Origin: Pseudoalteromonas luteoviolacea S2607
Lineage (GTDB): Bacteria; Pseudomonadota; Gammaproteobacteria; Enterobacterales; Alteromonadaceae
Length of the DNA stretch: 64,000 nt
Reading direction: 5' to 3'
Assembly (NCBI RefSeq): GCF_001625575.1
Contig: NZ_AUXV01000015.1
Location: 62,001 to 126,000, forward strand
Under the pieces are notes generated by a model. It ran no database searches, had not been told where the DNA came from, and was given only the letters and a program-made list of their open reading frames with translations. Positions 28,483 to 36,967 of the stretch are shown here, one piece after another (within the stretch, counting starts at the first letter, position 1; each line of letters starts with the position of its first letter). The position numbers were made by a program, and so were the translations under genes.

Positions 28483-29129
28483 AACCTGAGCTCTCCATTT
28501 TCTAAGTGATAGATTTTGTCGAGCTTTGCCGCTAAGTTTAGGTCATGTGTTACCACAACCATGGTCGTGCCAGATTCTTTCGCACCGTTTTGCATATGCT
28601 CGAAAACCTGTTCTGCTGTGGTTTGATCTAAGTTTCCAGTGGGCTCATCAGCAAAAATAATTTGAGGCTCACTGCATAGTGCTCTTGCAATAGCGACCCG
28701 CTGTTGCTCACCCCCACTTAACTTTGTCACGGGCTGCAACGCTTGGTCTTCCATGTTTACAATACGCAGTTTTTCTAGCGCTTGTTCCTCTGCACTTTTT
28801 TCACCTCTAAGTAGAAGCGGTAGCGCGACATTTTGTAGTGCATTTAACTCTGGCAATAAATGGAAGTGCTGAAATACAAACCCAGACACACTATTGATCT
28901 CTTCGAGCTGCTCATTATCATGTTGATAGCTGATCCGCCCACTTTGCTGATTTTCAAGTCCTGCCAGCAAAGACAGTAAGGTTGATTTACCAGACCCTGA
29001 TGCACCAACGATAGCGATTTGCTCACCTGGCTCTACAGCCATCGAGATTGCTTTTAGCAAATGTAGCTGGTTACCGTTTACCAATTGAATCGTGTGATCA
29101 AGATGACTGACATCCAACTTAATACCCAT
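28479..29129 (-). CDS. ABC transporter ATPase (YbbA/LolD-like)
   Basis: The 216-residue ATP-binding subunit has Walker A GASGSGKST near residue 40, the Q-loop in VFQHFHLLPELNALQNVALP, the signature LSGGEQQRVAIARAL, Walker B IIFADEPTGNLD and the switch His in VVVTHD. It belongs to the MacB/LolD/YbbA class that pairs with FtsX-type permeases. AAGGAG lies five bases before the ATG at 29129; a GTG two codons upstream is too close to that site. It is co-transcribed with the overlapping permease gene. Confidence 0.93.
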   Translation of the reverse strand: MGIKLDVSHLDHTIQLVNGNQLHLLKAISMAVEPGEQIAIVGASGSGKSTLLSLLAGLENQQSGRISYQHDNEQLEEINSVSGFVFQHFHLLPELNALQNVALPLLLRGEKSAEEQALEKLRIVNMEDQALQPVTKLSGGEQQRVAIARALCSEPQIIFADEPTGNLDQTTAEQVFEHMQNGAKESGTTMVVVTHDLNLAAKLDKIYHLENGELRL

Positions 29130-29438
29130 GCTCACTCCTTAAATAACCTAATACAGATTTGATAAGTGCAGCTTGAACGCACCTGCGTGAAAAGAGTGTG
29201 AAGAGCACATTGACGCCTGAAGTGACGATGGAAATGATGTACAGAGAGGTGACGTTTTAGTAGTCTCAATAAGCTTGATTTTATATAGTTATATGGAGTA
29301 CCTATAAAACAAGCACCAAGTTCGGCGCATAAGGCACAATAAGACACTAAAGCTTGTCTTACAACTCACATTGAGCCTGCTTTGTAGCTTGCTTAATTAG
29401 CCGTTATCAAACTGACACACCTAGAAGGAATAGGGTAA

Positions 29439-29816
29439 GTGATTTCACATCTAACACTGGGTACAAATAACCTCGAATTAGCAATTAAATACTATGACCA
29501 ATTACTCAAGCTATTTGATGCTAAGCAAATCGCTAAAACCGACCAAGTTGTGTTTTACGCATTTGCAAACTCCAGTACAAAATTAGCAATTACTAAGCCG
29601 CATAACGGGGATATCGCAACATCCGGTAATGGGACGATGCTGGCACTTAAAGCACCAAATGAGCAGCTTGTGCAAGCGGTTTACACTCTTGCAATTAGCC
29701 TCGGCTCTATATGTGAAGGCCAACCAGGACCTAGAGATAATGGCGCGTACACTGCCGCTTACTTTCGCGATTTAGATGGTAACAAGCTCGCTGTGTTTTA
29801 TCGCCCTAATAAATAA
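29439..29816 (+). CDS. VOC/glyoxalase-fold protein
   Basis: The 125-residue protein has the vicinal-oxygen-chelate fold of glyoxalase/bleomycin-resistance proteins. It begins ISHLTLGTNNLELAIKYYDQ, with His near position 4 as a likely metal ligand. It ends with NGAYTAAYFRDLDGNKLAVFYR, where the YFRDLDGNK-type turn is the family signature. It may bind a metal and isomerise or degrade a small molecule, or simply bind a ligand. The start is GTG with AAGGAA upstream. It diverges from the ABC transporter pair across about 310 bases. Substrate unknown. Confidence 0.85.
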   Translation: MISHLTLGTNNLELAIKYYDQLLKLFDAKQIAKTDQVVFYAFANSSTKLAITKPHNGDIATSGNGTMLALKAPNEQLVQAVYTLAISLGSICEGQPGPRDNGAYTAAYFRDLDGNKLAVFYRPNK

Positions 29817-30239
29817 TTGATTATGGTTGAGCACAATATTCTGGCTAAACAATCGAAATCGGCGTAACCCCTTTCGTACTAGTTGGTTTTGTTTATTTAC
29901 TTCTCTATTTAATAAATGTGTCCATTCAGCAACTCAGTGATAACTCCCTGCATGAGCGAGTTAAGGTAATGGCGAGTGGCATGCCCGAAAGCACCAAGCT
30001 ATTTCTCTGGAGTTGTGGCGTTAAGTGATCTGCGGCGACGATCACGCAGATTATTAAGTATCAATGCTGTTATTATTTTCGAATTCGCCTATTTACAATT
30101 TGATGACATAGCGTTGCAGTATTGCTATTATTCGCTTAATCATGGAGTAGAGAATAATAGTAGTAGCAATGCGAAACTATTTGCTTCGCAATTGTGCGAC
30201 ATTTGTCGTGAATAAAAAACTGAACCAATAGAGAATAAA
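29817..30239. other. 423-base region without a supported gene
   Basis: A 79-codon frame (29976-30215) has no ribosome binding site and no coding-like composition. A second frame around 29865-30029 reads like a membrane-segment peptide but lacks a start codon. I see no RNA gene or terminator. Confidence 0.4.
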
Positions 30240-30572
30240 ATGAAAAAACTCCTTCTTTTTTTATGTGTCATACCAACATTAATTATACCATCTGTTTCTT
30301 ACGCGGTTGGCAACCTAAGCCCAGTACATATAGAGGGGATATATATTAGGGAAAGCAGGACTGATATATATTTGAAACAGAACACTAATAACCCTGCAAA
30401 ATGTGCCAACCCAAAGCGGTTGACAATTTTAAATGGTGAGACACCTAATTCAGATGCAATGCTCTCTGCTGCGCTAGCAGCTCACATGGCAGGAAGAAGA
30501 ATTTCAGGCTTCGTAGGAGTCTGTCACGACGGTTTGGGTAAAGTATCGGCGATTTATATTGAGGAAAGCTAA
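30240..30572 (+). CDS. Small secreted protein of unknown function
   Basis: The 110-residue protein has a clear signal peptide (MKKLLLFLCVIPTLIIPSVSYA). The mature part (about 88 residues) alternates strand-like stretches (HIEGIYIRES, TDIYLKQ, KRLTIL, KVSAIYIEES) with a central helix (SDAMLSAALAAHMAGRR). Two Cys (AKCANP and GVCHDG) probably form a disulphide. The layout loosely resembles small OB-fold/SubB-like secreted subunits; that is a guess. The start ATG follows a GAGAAT-type site. It is monocistronic. Confidence 0.7.
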   Translation: MKKLLLFLCVIPTLIIPSVSYAVGNLSPVHIEGIYIRESRTDIYLKQNTNNPAKCANPKRLTILNGETPNSDAMLSAALAAHMAGRRISGFVGVCHDGLGKVSAIYIEES

Positions 30573-30889
30573 AGGTTAAAAGCACAATAAAACTACTCTA
30601 TGGAGAAGAAGGCATACGTGACAATTTACATAAAGTTATTTATAACGCGTTATGCCTCCATAGATTTAAACCTCAGTGGAATTTAAATATTGTTTTCATT
30701 TTAACTTTATGGTCTTAGTAGGTCGTACCCAAACCGCCTCTTATGGCAGAAGAACAAAGTAAGCTTGTTGAACTAGGTTGCGAACATGATATTTAACCCG
30801 AACCGATTACCATATACATAGATATCTAACTGAAAAAATAATACGATGACTAATAGTGATGAAGGAGAGCCCTCCCCCCTCAGGTAACC
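30573..30889. other. 317-base region with an imperfect inverted repeat
   Basis: It lies between the small secreted protein and the convergent AraC-type gene. It holds the inverted repeat at 30599-30662. A 17-codon frame at about 30743-30796 is too short to call a gene. Confidence 0.45.
30599..30662. repeat. Imperfect inverted repeat (bulged hairpin)
   Basis: TATGGAG plus GGCATA on the left (interrupted by AAGAA) pairs with TATGCCTCCATA on the right (12-13 bp) across a 34-base loop. It may be a 3' structure of the small secreted protein transcript or a remnant of a small mobile repeat. Confidence 0.4.
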
Positions 30890-31774
30890 TTAGTGCGCTT
30901 GGTTTCGGTACTGGGTTGGTGTTTGACCCACCTTTTTTTTGAACAACCTTGCAAAGTATTGCGGATATTCAAACCCCAACGCATAGGCAATTGTAGCTAC
31001 TGAATCATTAGAGCCTAATAGCATGTTTTTAGCCCGCTCAATTTGGTACATATGAATGTTTTCCAATGCCGTTTTGCCTGTTTCGACTTTTAGCCCATCA
31101 CTCAGATATCGCGGCGTCACGTGTAATTTGCTCGCGACCTCTTCCACAGTTGGTATATGGTCAGATGAAAGTTCCTTTAAACAAGTTATAAAGCGCTCTT
31201 CTAACGAAGATACGGGGCTTTCCATGCGCTGCTGGAACTGCCGTTGATAAAATCGTTCGGCATACGATAACAATGTGGTTAATTGTGAAACCATAATGCC
31301 TTTGCTAAATGCATCATGATTTTGGGTATATTCCTGTTCAAGCGTGTCTAGCAAGCCTTTAATTAAGCTTTCTTCTTTGGGAGATAAATGAAGCGCTTCG
31401 TTTACTGCATAGGTGAAATAGTGGGCTGCTTCAATCGCATGCTGAATACTGGTACCGCGTAAAAAGTCTTCATGAATTAGAATCGTTTTAGCATCCGACT
31501 TTATATTCAACTTGGCGATCCGCACCGTTTGTCTCGGTGACATACATATTAAACTACCGCCTTTAAAGTCATATTGAGTTCGGCCGTAATGAATTTCTCC
31601 CTCGATAATGTGCTTCAAGCTGATGGCATAGAAATCGGTAGTCATCTCAAATTCTTCATTCACGCAGCTAGCATCAGACTCGATGCTTGAGACAGATATA
31701 AGCGGGTGCTCGGGGGCTGGCAAACCAAAAAAATCATGATATTCGCGAATAGAACTATAATGCACTTGCTTCAT
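30890..31774 (-). CDS. AraC-family transcriptional regulator
   Basis: The 294-residue protein has an N-terminal cupin-like sensing domain (about 20-170) and a C-terminal AraC DNA-binding domain (about 195-294; VEEVASKLHVTPRYLSDGLK and VATIAYALGFEYPQYFARLFKKKVG). AAGGA lies nine bases before the ATG. It begins only 10 bases after the DUF2255 gene stop, so it is the last gene of a hydrolase-DUF2255-regulator operon and probably controls that operon. The opening REYHDFFGLPAPEHPLI is common to a subgroup of AraC proteins linked to small-molecule enzymes. Inducer unknown. Confidence 0.87.
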   Translation of the reverse strand: MKQVHYSSIREYHDFFGLPAPEHPLISVSSIESDASCVNEEFEMTTDFYAISLKHIIEGEIHYGRTQYDFKGGSLICMSPRQTVRIAKLNIKSDAKTILIHEDFLRGTSIQHAIEAAHYFTYAVNEALHLSPKEESLIKGLLDTLEQEYTQNHDAFSKGIMVSQLTTLLSYAERFYQRQFQQRMESPVSSLEERFITCLKELSSDHIPTVEEVASKLHVTPRYLSDGLKVETGKTALENIHMYQIERAKNMLLGSNDSVATIAYALGFEYPQYFARLFKKKVGQTPTQYRNQAH

Positions 31775-31784
31775 TTCTGAATCC

Positions 31785-32153
31785 TTATACCTGCGGAATT
31801 AACTCTAACGTCGAAGCTTCATGGTTTTTAGTATTGAACCCAAGCTTCATTAGTCCATAATTGAGGTGATATTTTTTCCAAAACGCCCTAGTGACCGATT
31901 TATTAATCTTGTCCAAGTCCTGAGGCTTGACGCCTTTAATTGAGATTATAGTTTCGCCGCACTTAATCTCACCATTTGGCTCTTTTAAAAAAGCACTATA
32001 CCAACTATTTTTTCCGAACTTGTACAGCCTTACAAAAAAACGTCCTTGTGTCTCAACAATCGATATATCAACAAAGCGGTGTGCTTTTCCTGAACGGATT
32101 TGATGCACCCGAAGAGCACTTACTAAATTTGATATGTCCGTTACATCTTTCAT
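31785..32153 (-). CDS. DUF2255-family protein
   Basis: The 122-residue protein resembles DUF2255. It opens with a helix, then strands with GRFFVRLYKFGKNSWYSAF (family pattern with an aromatic Trp-Tyr pair). Then follow GEIKCGETIISIKGV and a helix that ends in FWKKYHLNYGLM (family A-Y-x-x-K-Y type), finishing TLELIPQV. There is no signal peptide. The family has no assigned function and may bind a small ligand. It sits between an alpha/beta-hydrolase gene (76 bases upstream) and an AraC regulator gene, probably in one operon. Confidence 0.68.
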   Translation of the reverse strand: MKDVTDISNLVSALRVHQIRSGKAHRFVDISIVETQGRFFVRLYKFGKNSWYSAFLKEPNGEIKCGETIISIKGVKPQDLDKINKSVTRAFWKKYHLNYGLMKLGFNTKNHEASTLELIPQV

Positions 32154-32229
32154 CAGATACTGCCTATATTTGCAACCGTAGCAACAAATGCGTGAGCTTG
32201 CTAATTAGAAAGCTCACGACTCTACCCTG

Positions 32230-33156
32230 TTAGCTATTGAAAAAATCAGCTACTGCCTCAGTTGACACTTTCACAGCCTCAGGTTTGAAGTAAAAATCCA
32301 CATGACTGAACTCTTCTACCGCAATAACCTTTGGGTCATTTGTTAACTTCTCTATAAATGCCGTTGAACATATTGCTGTAGGCGCATCTTTGCCGTATAC
32401 GACCAGTGTTGGTTGCACAATCTTATCGGCATAATGCTCACATAAAGAAAATAGAGATTGCATAGACTGATCTCCAATATGCATATTGGTATAGTTTTCC
32501 ACCGAGCTGGGGCCTCTAAACCCATCTTTACCATAGTAACTATAAGTTTCTTCAGCCATTGCGGGGAACTCTGCGGCATCGACAAACTCTTCTTTCGAAT
32601 GCGTATCCGTTAAACCAAAAGGTGCGGTGTAATCTGCTTCTGCAGTCTCATATTGCTTTTGCTTGGAAGCATTAGCCGCATCAATCATTGCGTCAGTTAC
32701 TTCTCGATCTGACCATTGGAAACCATCTGCCGCCATCATGCCCGAAACTGTTGCTATCTTTTTTATTCGGTGGTCCGTAACGGCTGCAGATGAAATAATT
32801 GACCCGCCTTGGCAAACACCAAGTCCGTATATTTCGTCAACAAAAGGTAAAGTACCCAAGTAAGATACTGCATCCCAAGTATTTTCAATAAGCCTGAACA
32901 TATATCGAGATTGTTTGTGTTCTCCGGCTAGTGCAGGTGAATCACCCATCCCTAAGTAGTCAAATGCCAAAAAGATAAAACCTCTGTTAGCCATCTCGGT
33001 GCCATAAGTTGCGAGGACTTGCTCTTTTACTTGAGGAAAAGGGCTAGCACCAACAATCGCCTTATACTTGTTGTTTTCATCAAAGCCGTCAGGAAGGTAT
33101 AAATCGCCAACTAAACTTACACCAAATGATTTGAAAGTAATTCTCTTAACACTCAT
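32230..33156 (-). CDS. Alpha/beta-hydrolase (dienelactone-hydrolase/YcjY-like)
   Basis: The 308-residue cytoplasmic protein has the alpha/beta-hydrolase fold. It opens with KSFGVSLVGDLYLPDGF, the strand pattern of S15/DLH-like enzymes. The nucleophile region is GLGVCQGGSIISSAAV with the motif G-x-C-x-G, so Cys rather than Ser occupies the nucleophile position, as in dienelactone hydrolases. An Asp in YGKDAPTAI and a His in EFSHVDFYFKP could complete the triad. The ATG at 33156 has GAGGTG upstream; another ATG four codons earlier is less well placed. It is the first gene of the operon with DUF2255 and the AraC regulator. Confidence 0.83.
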   Translation of the reverse strand: MSVKRITFKSFGVSLVGDLYLPDGFDENNKYKAIVGASPFPQVKEQVLATYGTEMANRGFIFLAFDYLGMGDSPALAGEHKQSRYMFRLIENTWDAVSYLGTLPFVDEIYGLGVCQGGSIISSAAVTDHRIKKIATVSGMMAADGFQWSDREVTDAMIDAANASKQKQYETAEADYTAPFGLTDTHSKEEFVDAAEFPAMAEETYSYYGKDGFRGPSSVENYTNMHIGDQSMQSLFSLCEHYADKIVQPTLVVYGKDAPTAICSTAFIEKLTNDPKVIAVEEFSHVDFYFKPEAVKVSTEAVADFFNS

Positions 33157-33465
33157 TACACACCTCATATTTTCTTTAATTAGTAAGCAGCAATCTATGT
33201 GCTCGTCAGTGGTGTTAAGTATTAATTAGTAGGCCTGTAGAGTCAGTGCACAAAACTGCGTTAGTTGTATACAAATTAACGAACAGAAATTTCGCAGTCG
33301 CCGATTCAGCTTCTCACTGAGAATTGAATATCTGGTATCAAACGACTTACACCAAGTAAATCGTTTTATTGAATGGCTATAATTTTCTCGTAGGTGACTG
33401 TCAGCTCTAATAATCCCCATTATCAGAAGCAAACAGTCCGTATTAAAACTTATGCAATGCTCAAA
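33157..33465. other. 309-base intergenic region
   Basis: Both flanking genes are on the minus strand. The left end is the promoter of the hydrolase operon and the right end begins with the 34-bp palindrome that ends the neighbouring gene. A 68-codon frame at 33226-33432 does not look coding. Confidence 0.5.
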
Positions 33466-33484
33466 CTAGTTTGAGCATTGCATA
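33451..33484 (-). terminator. 34-bp perfect palindrome overlapping a stop codon
   Basis: TATGCAATGCTCAAACT is followed immediately by its exact complement, giving a 17-bp stem with no unpaired centre. The last codons and the TAG stop of the minus-strand lipoprotein gene (ending at 33466) lie inside it. AGTTTTAATA follows on the minus strand. It is most likely a transcription terminator built into the 3' end of the coding region. Confidence 0.6.
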
Positions 33485-34671
33485 TTTGGCAGCTTAATGT
33501 CGACCCAAACTAAGCGGTGATCTGAAGACGCACCGCGGTTTACCACAAGTTCAGCGCCATCACTATCTTCTTTGGGCCAAAAAACACCGCTGTTCATCAC
33601 AGTTAAATCTGCCGAAGGGAGTACGTAATCAGCTCGCATGCCCCAATGTGCGGTGTGGGTAGAGGCATGTATGTTTTCAGGCTTGTTCAGTTTACCGCCC
33701 AGTGACTCTGGTGCTGCATAGCTATTGACGCGTTTATGCTTTAATAACTGATTAATTGCATTTGGGTGTGCGTCACCATCGACAGCGCTAGCATTCAAAT
33801 CGCCCAAAATAACAAATGATTGATTGCTTATTCCACCTCGCTGACCTTTATCATCGTATAGATAGCTGTTCCCTGAATCACTAATGTAGTCTTTCCATAG
33901 ACGAATTTCGTCGTGGTTTCGTCTGCCATTTCTGTCTTCAGGCCCATCAAAGACCGGTGGTGTCGGATGACTGGCCAGTACATTGATTTGCTTATCACAC
34001 ACAGTGACGGGTATGTCCCAATGAGATTTAGACGACAACCTCATTATTGCGTGCGCTTGCTCTCCAAACCAACTACCACCTTTGTCATCGATTGGCATCA
34101 AATTGTTGGGCATATCTTTCCATAAAAAGTTTTGGAAGGTACGCACTTGATTTGTATCTATTGGGTATCTAGACAATAACACCATACCGTATTGTCCCGG
34201 ATATTTACCAAAGCCAAAGTGCGTTAAGCGAGACGCTTTACCTGATAAATGGGTTTTAACACCTGTATTGACTGGCGCAAGATACACATAAGGATATTCA
34301 ATAGGCGCGAACCCATTTTGAGGCACTTCAAGATAAGCCTTTTTAAATAGCTCAATCCCCTGTTTAGGGTCTGCTATGTAGTCAAACTCATTGAGCAAAA
34401 TGACATCCGGACGTGTCCTTTGGATGATTTGAGCAATGTTATTGATCTGTTCAATTTTGCCACTTTTTAATGCATTGGTCAGCGCATTTCCTGAAACATC
34501 AAGGACTGCATCACGATTATAATTAGTGGCTTCCATACTGACATTAAAGGTCGCTATTCTAATTTTGTTTTCATTTTTGTTAGCGGCTTCAGGTTCGTGC
34601 GTAGAGGTTAGCTGACACCCTGCGCCTAATAGCGAGGCAGCCAAAACAACTGATAAAGAGAAAGGTTTCAT
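33466..34671 (-). CDS. Endonuclease/exonuclease/phosphatase-family lipoprotein
   Basis: The 401-residue protein has a lipoprotein signal peptide (lipobox LLGAGC, Cys19) and an EEP domain. IRIATFNVSME holds the first metal-site Asn, VILLNEFDYI the metal-binding Glu, SFVILGDLNAS the Asp/Asn pair, and GASSDHRLVWVDI the C-terminal Asp-His. It should be a metal-dependent phosphodiesterase acting outside the cytoplasm, on nucleic acid, nucleotides or phospholipid headgroups. Similar proteins often cluster with phosphate-scavenging enzymes. Its stop codon lies inside a 34-bp palindrome. Confidence 0.88.
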   Translation of the reverse strand: MKPFSLSVVLAASLLGAGCQLTSTHEPEAANKNENKIRIATFNVSMEATNYNRDAVLDVSGNALTNALKSGKIEQINNIAQIIQRTRPDVILLNEFDYIADPKQGIELFKKAYLEVPQNGFAPIEYPYVYLAPVNTGVKTHLSGKASRLTHFGFGKYPGQYGMVLLSRYPIDTNQVRTFQNFLWKDMPNNLMPIDDKGGSWFGEQAHAIMRLSSKSHWDIPVTVCDKQINVLASHPTPPVFDGPEDRNGRRNHDEIRLWKDYISDSGNSYLYDDKGQRGGISNQSFVILGDLNASAVDGDAHPNAINQLLKHKRVNSYAAPESLGGKLNKPENIHASTHTAHWGMRADYVLPSADLTVMNSGVFWPKEDSDGAELVVNRGASSDHRLVWVDIKLPNMQCSN

Positions 34672-34977
34672 AGGTAACCTAGTATAAACTTATAAGGCCC
34701 CTATTCTAGCGCCCTATATTGAAAACAGGTGTTAATAATATATTATTTCTTTGGGCAAAAGAACAACTTAAAAGTTCCTTCGCTGTTATCTCAATGGGTC
34801 TGTAAATTGCTGCCGAGTCGTTAACTGCTTTTTTAAAGTCGACTGTTGGTCATTGTCAAACTGGATTTAAAGTGTGATATGTTTGTTTATACTAACCACG
34901 CTAAGGGGCCCTATTAGCAATACTAGCGTCACCAGAGTGAATTACGTCAATCTATTGGAACACATCAGTTTAAAAAT
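34672..34977. other. Divergent promoter region
   Basis: The 306 bases separate the minus-strand lipoprotein gene from the plus-strand desaturase-like gene. It should hold both promoters; I see no clear operator or RNA gene. Confidence 0.4.
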
Positions 34978-35703
34978 ATGGAACTTCTGACTCTGACCAT
35001 TGTTATTACCGCCTTTTTGTGTGTTTTTACCTTGGAGGTGGTTGCGCCTGCATCAAAAAATGCCTGCGACCGTCGCTGGATGATACTGGCATCCTGTATT
35101 AGCCTATTTCAGTCAGTCACTGCGATTGTGGTAGGGTTTGTATTTATTGATGTATTTCAGGCAACCTCTCTCTTTAATCTAAAAACAGAGCATGTGCTCA
35201 TTCAGGGTGGATTGGGGTTTTTACTTACCAGCTTTATCGCTTACTGGTGGCACAGAGCCATGCATAAGTTTGATTTACTGTGGCGTATTTTTCATCAGCT
35301 CCACCACAGCCCTAGACGAATTGAAGCGCTAACTGCATTTTATTTACACCCTTTTGATGGCATAGCAGCGACATTTTTAAATGCGCTTTGTTGCTACTTG
35401 CTACTAGGTTTAGATGCCTATGGGACTGGAGTCAGTTTAATTATTGCTGCTTTGTACAACATTTACATTCATGCAGACCTAAAAACACCCTATTGGTTTG
35501 GCTATATTATACAAAGGCCTGAGATGCACAGGGTCCATCACAAACATATGCATCATGCTCAAAACTATGGCCTAGCAATTTGGGACATATTGTTTGGCAC
35601 GTTTTCTAACCCTAAAACTTACGTCAAGGAAGTGGGCTTTGATCAGGCGAGAGAACGTAGGGTTTATGAAATGCTAAAAACCAAAGATGTATATAAGCAG
35701 TAG
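34978..35703 (+). CDS. Sterol desaturase/fatty-acid hydroxylase-family membrane protein
   Basis: The 241-residue membrane protein has four hydrophobic segments and the three His clusters of the di-iron fatty-acid hydroxylase superfamily: WHRAMHKF (HxxxH), FHQLHHSPR (HxxHH) and MHRVHHKHMHHAQNYG (HxxHH type). It should use O2 and two irons to hydroxylate or desaturate a lipid in the inner membrane. Length is near the family norm. No good ribosome binding site precedes the ATG, so the start is less certain. The substrate and redox partner are unknown, and no lipid-biosynthesis gene is adjacent. Confidence 0.85.
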   Translation: MELLTLTIVITAFLCVFTLEVVAPASKNACDRRWMILASCISLFQSVTAIVVGFVFIDVFQATSLFNLKTEHVLIQGGLGFLLTSFIAYWWHRAMHKFDLLWRIFHQLHHSPRRIEALTAFYLHPFDGIAATFLNALCCYLLLGLDAYGTGVSLIIAALYNIYIHADLKTPYWFGYIIQRPEMHRVHHKHMHHAQNYGLAIWDILFGTFSNPKTYVKEVGFDQARERRVYEMLKTKDVYKQ

Positions 35704-35744
35704 CTTAATACCTTCTCAAAGACGATTGGCAAGCTACAAACTGA

Positions 35745-36104
35745 TTAAAGTAAGCGAAAAGCAAAGCTGAGTTCATATGCTTTGGCTTCACAGGCAATAT
35801 GCCCCTTTTTATTAGATATGAGACGATATTTGGAGCCTTGGATCATATCTTTGATTGCACTTTCAGGTATTCCTTCAGGGTAAACCTCAGTTATTTTAAG
35901 GTTGCTGAGTGTGTTATGTCCAATGTCTGCAATAAAAGTGACGTAGCCTTTTCTCTCATCAAAAGAGCGCGACTTTTCAAGTACAATCGAAGCTTGCTTC
36001 AAAACGAAAACCTCCACGTCTTTTGAACAGGGCCTACAAGCTTCTGTGCTGAGACTCACAAATATCATTGTTAATAACGAAAACGTCAAAAGCCCTTGTT
36101 TCAA
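35745..36104 (-). CDS. Small secreted protein with TonB-C-like domain
   Basis: The 119-residue protein starts with TTG, supported by AAAGGAG five bases upstream. A signal peptide (to about 22, STEA) is followed by a CRPCSK motif. The region ERKGYVTFIADIGHNTLSNL then KITEVYPEGIPESAI resembles the TonB C-terminal beta-alpha-beta fold. It has no proline-rich spacer or membrane anchor, so it is not a functional energy transducer. It may bind an envelope partner. Such short TonB_C-only proteins are common in Pseudoalteromonas-like genomes and mostly uncharacterised. Confidence 0.65.
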   Translation of the reverse strand: MKQGLLTFSLLTMIFVSLSTEACRPCSKDVEVFVLKQASIVLEKSRSFDERKGYVTFIADIGHNTLSNLKITEVYPEGIPESAIKDMIQGSKYRLISNKKGHIACEAKAYELSFAFRLL

Positions 36105-36231
36105 ACTAACTCCTTTTGCAATTCTAAGCGATGATTATTTTAGTGAAATATGTGTTTTGCGGTTTAGCAGGTTTAGTCACCAGATTTATTAGAACTTAGA
36201 ACACATACTATCTCAATGTGGCACTCAATAA

Positions 36232-36459
36232 TTATAATGAGACAATCACGTCACCAGTGTTTGCTAATGCGATTATCACGACTCCAATAAGGCCAATAAC
36301 CAGGCCAATTAATTTAGCTTTAATGCCCTTTAATACAGTACCGGAACTTTTGGTCCCATTACTTACTACAATTTGTAGTTTAACCTCTCCTTTTAATAGG
36401 ATGTAGACTCCCAAAATAATCAATGCTAAGCCAAATAAATCATCAATTCTTATATTCAT
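36232..36459 (-). CDS. Small two-helix membrane protein
   Basis: The 75-residue protein has two predicted membrane helices, about 8-22 (LFGLALIILGVYILL) and 49-66 (KLIGLVIGLIGVVIIAL), joined by a short charged loop (GEVKLQIVVSNGTKSSG). The C terminus reads ANTGDVIVSL. It resembles other small hydrophobic proteins of unknown role. A decayed second copy lies at 36968-37090 with matching GLVIG and TGDVIFSL, which supports that this sequence is or was coding. A 135-codon gene lies between the two copies. Confidence 0.65.
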   Translation of the reverse strand: MNIRIDDLFGLALIILGVYILLKGEVKLQIVVSNGTKSSGTVLKGIKAKLIGLVIGLIGVVIIALANTGDVIVSL

Positions 36460-36491
36460 ATGTATAGCCCATCAAGTTGTTTCGATAGTCG

Positions 36492-36899
36492 TCAAAATGT
36501 CTCTCGACGAATCAGCTCCAATTCAGTAGGTAGACTCAAGATACGCTCATGAATATCACAAAGGTCGCCTTTCCCAGTAATTTCAAGCAAGTAAGGATAT
36601 TCTCGCTTTTTTTCCTCATGAAAACCTTCACCTGCGACAAAGTTCGGGAACAGTTTTATGCTCAGCTCATCGCCCCCTTGCCACAAGGCGTATTCTCCCC
36701 ACCATCCACTTTGTCTATCGGAAAATTCAATAGAGAATGCATGTGCTAGCAGAGCTTTCAGCCGTTCGTAATTTGAGTCTTTCGTAACGTACAACAGCTC
36801 TTGAAATAGTGTACTAACCAACAAATTTCGCTCCCCTTTACTCACCAGAGCCCATAAATTTTCTGTTTTCACACAACTGTTTGGCGATATTCCGAACAC
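36492..36899 (-). CDS. Uncharacterised protein, possibly 5'-truncated
   Basis: The frame gives 135 residues from a GTG at 36899, with strand/helix content, three Trp and no signal peptide (WWGEYALWQGGDELSIKLF, VAGEGFHEEKKREYPYLLEI). I do not recognise the family; it looks like a small immunity-type or structural protein. The same frame stays open up to 36950 with coding-like residues (LPKHAIWLQENGLIN) but no ATG, GTG or TTG. Either translation starts at the GTG, or at a rare ATT, or the gene lost its 5' end when the neighbouring duplication decayed. Confidence 0.55.
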   Translation of the reverse strand: MFGISPNSCVKTENLWALVSKGERNLLVSTLFQELLYVTKDSNYERLKALLAHAFSIEFSDRQSGWWGEYALWQGGDELSIKLFPNFVAGEGFHEEKKREYPYLLEITGKGDLCDIHERILSLPTELELIRRETF

Positions 36900-36967
36900 G
36901 TTTATTAAGCCATTTTCTTGTAGCCAAATAGCGTGTTTCGGTAAAACAATTCAGTAGCCCCCATTAA

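Noticed and set aside
29132..29347. 71-codon minus-strand frame just upstream of the ABC ATPase gene
   Set aside because: It overlaps the ATPase start region, has Cys/His-rich random composition and no ribosome binding site; it is upstream untranslated DNA.
29865..30029. Membrane-like peptide frame (VGFVYLLLYLINVSIQQLSD) in the 29.8-30.2 kb gap
   Set aside because: It has no start codon of any common type and no ribosome binding site. It could be a gene relic, but I cannot support it.
29976..30215. 79-codon plus-strand frame
   Set aside because: There is no ribosome binding site, and the composition is not coding-like compared with the neighbouring true genes.
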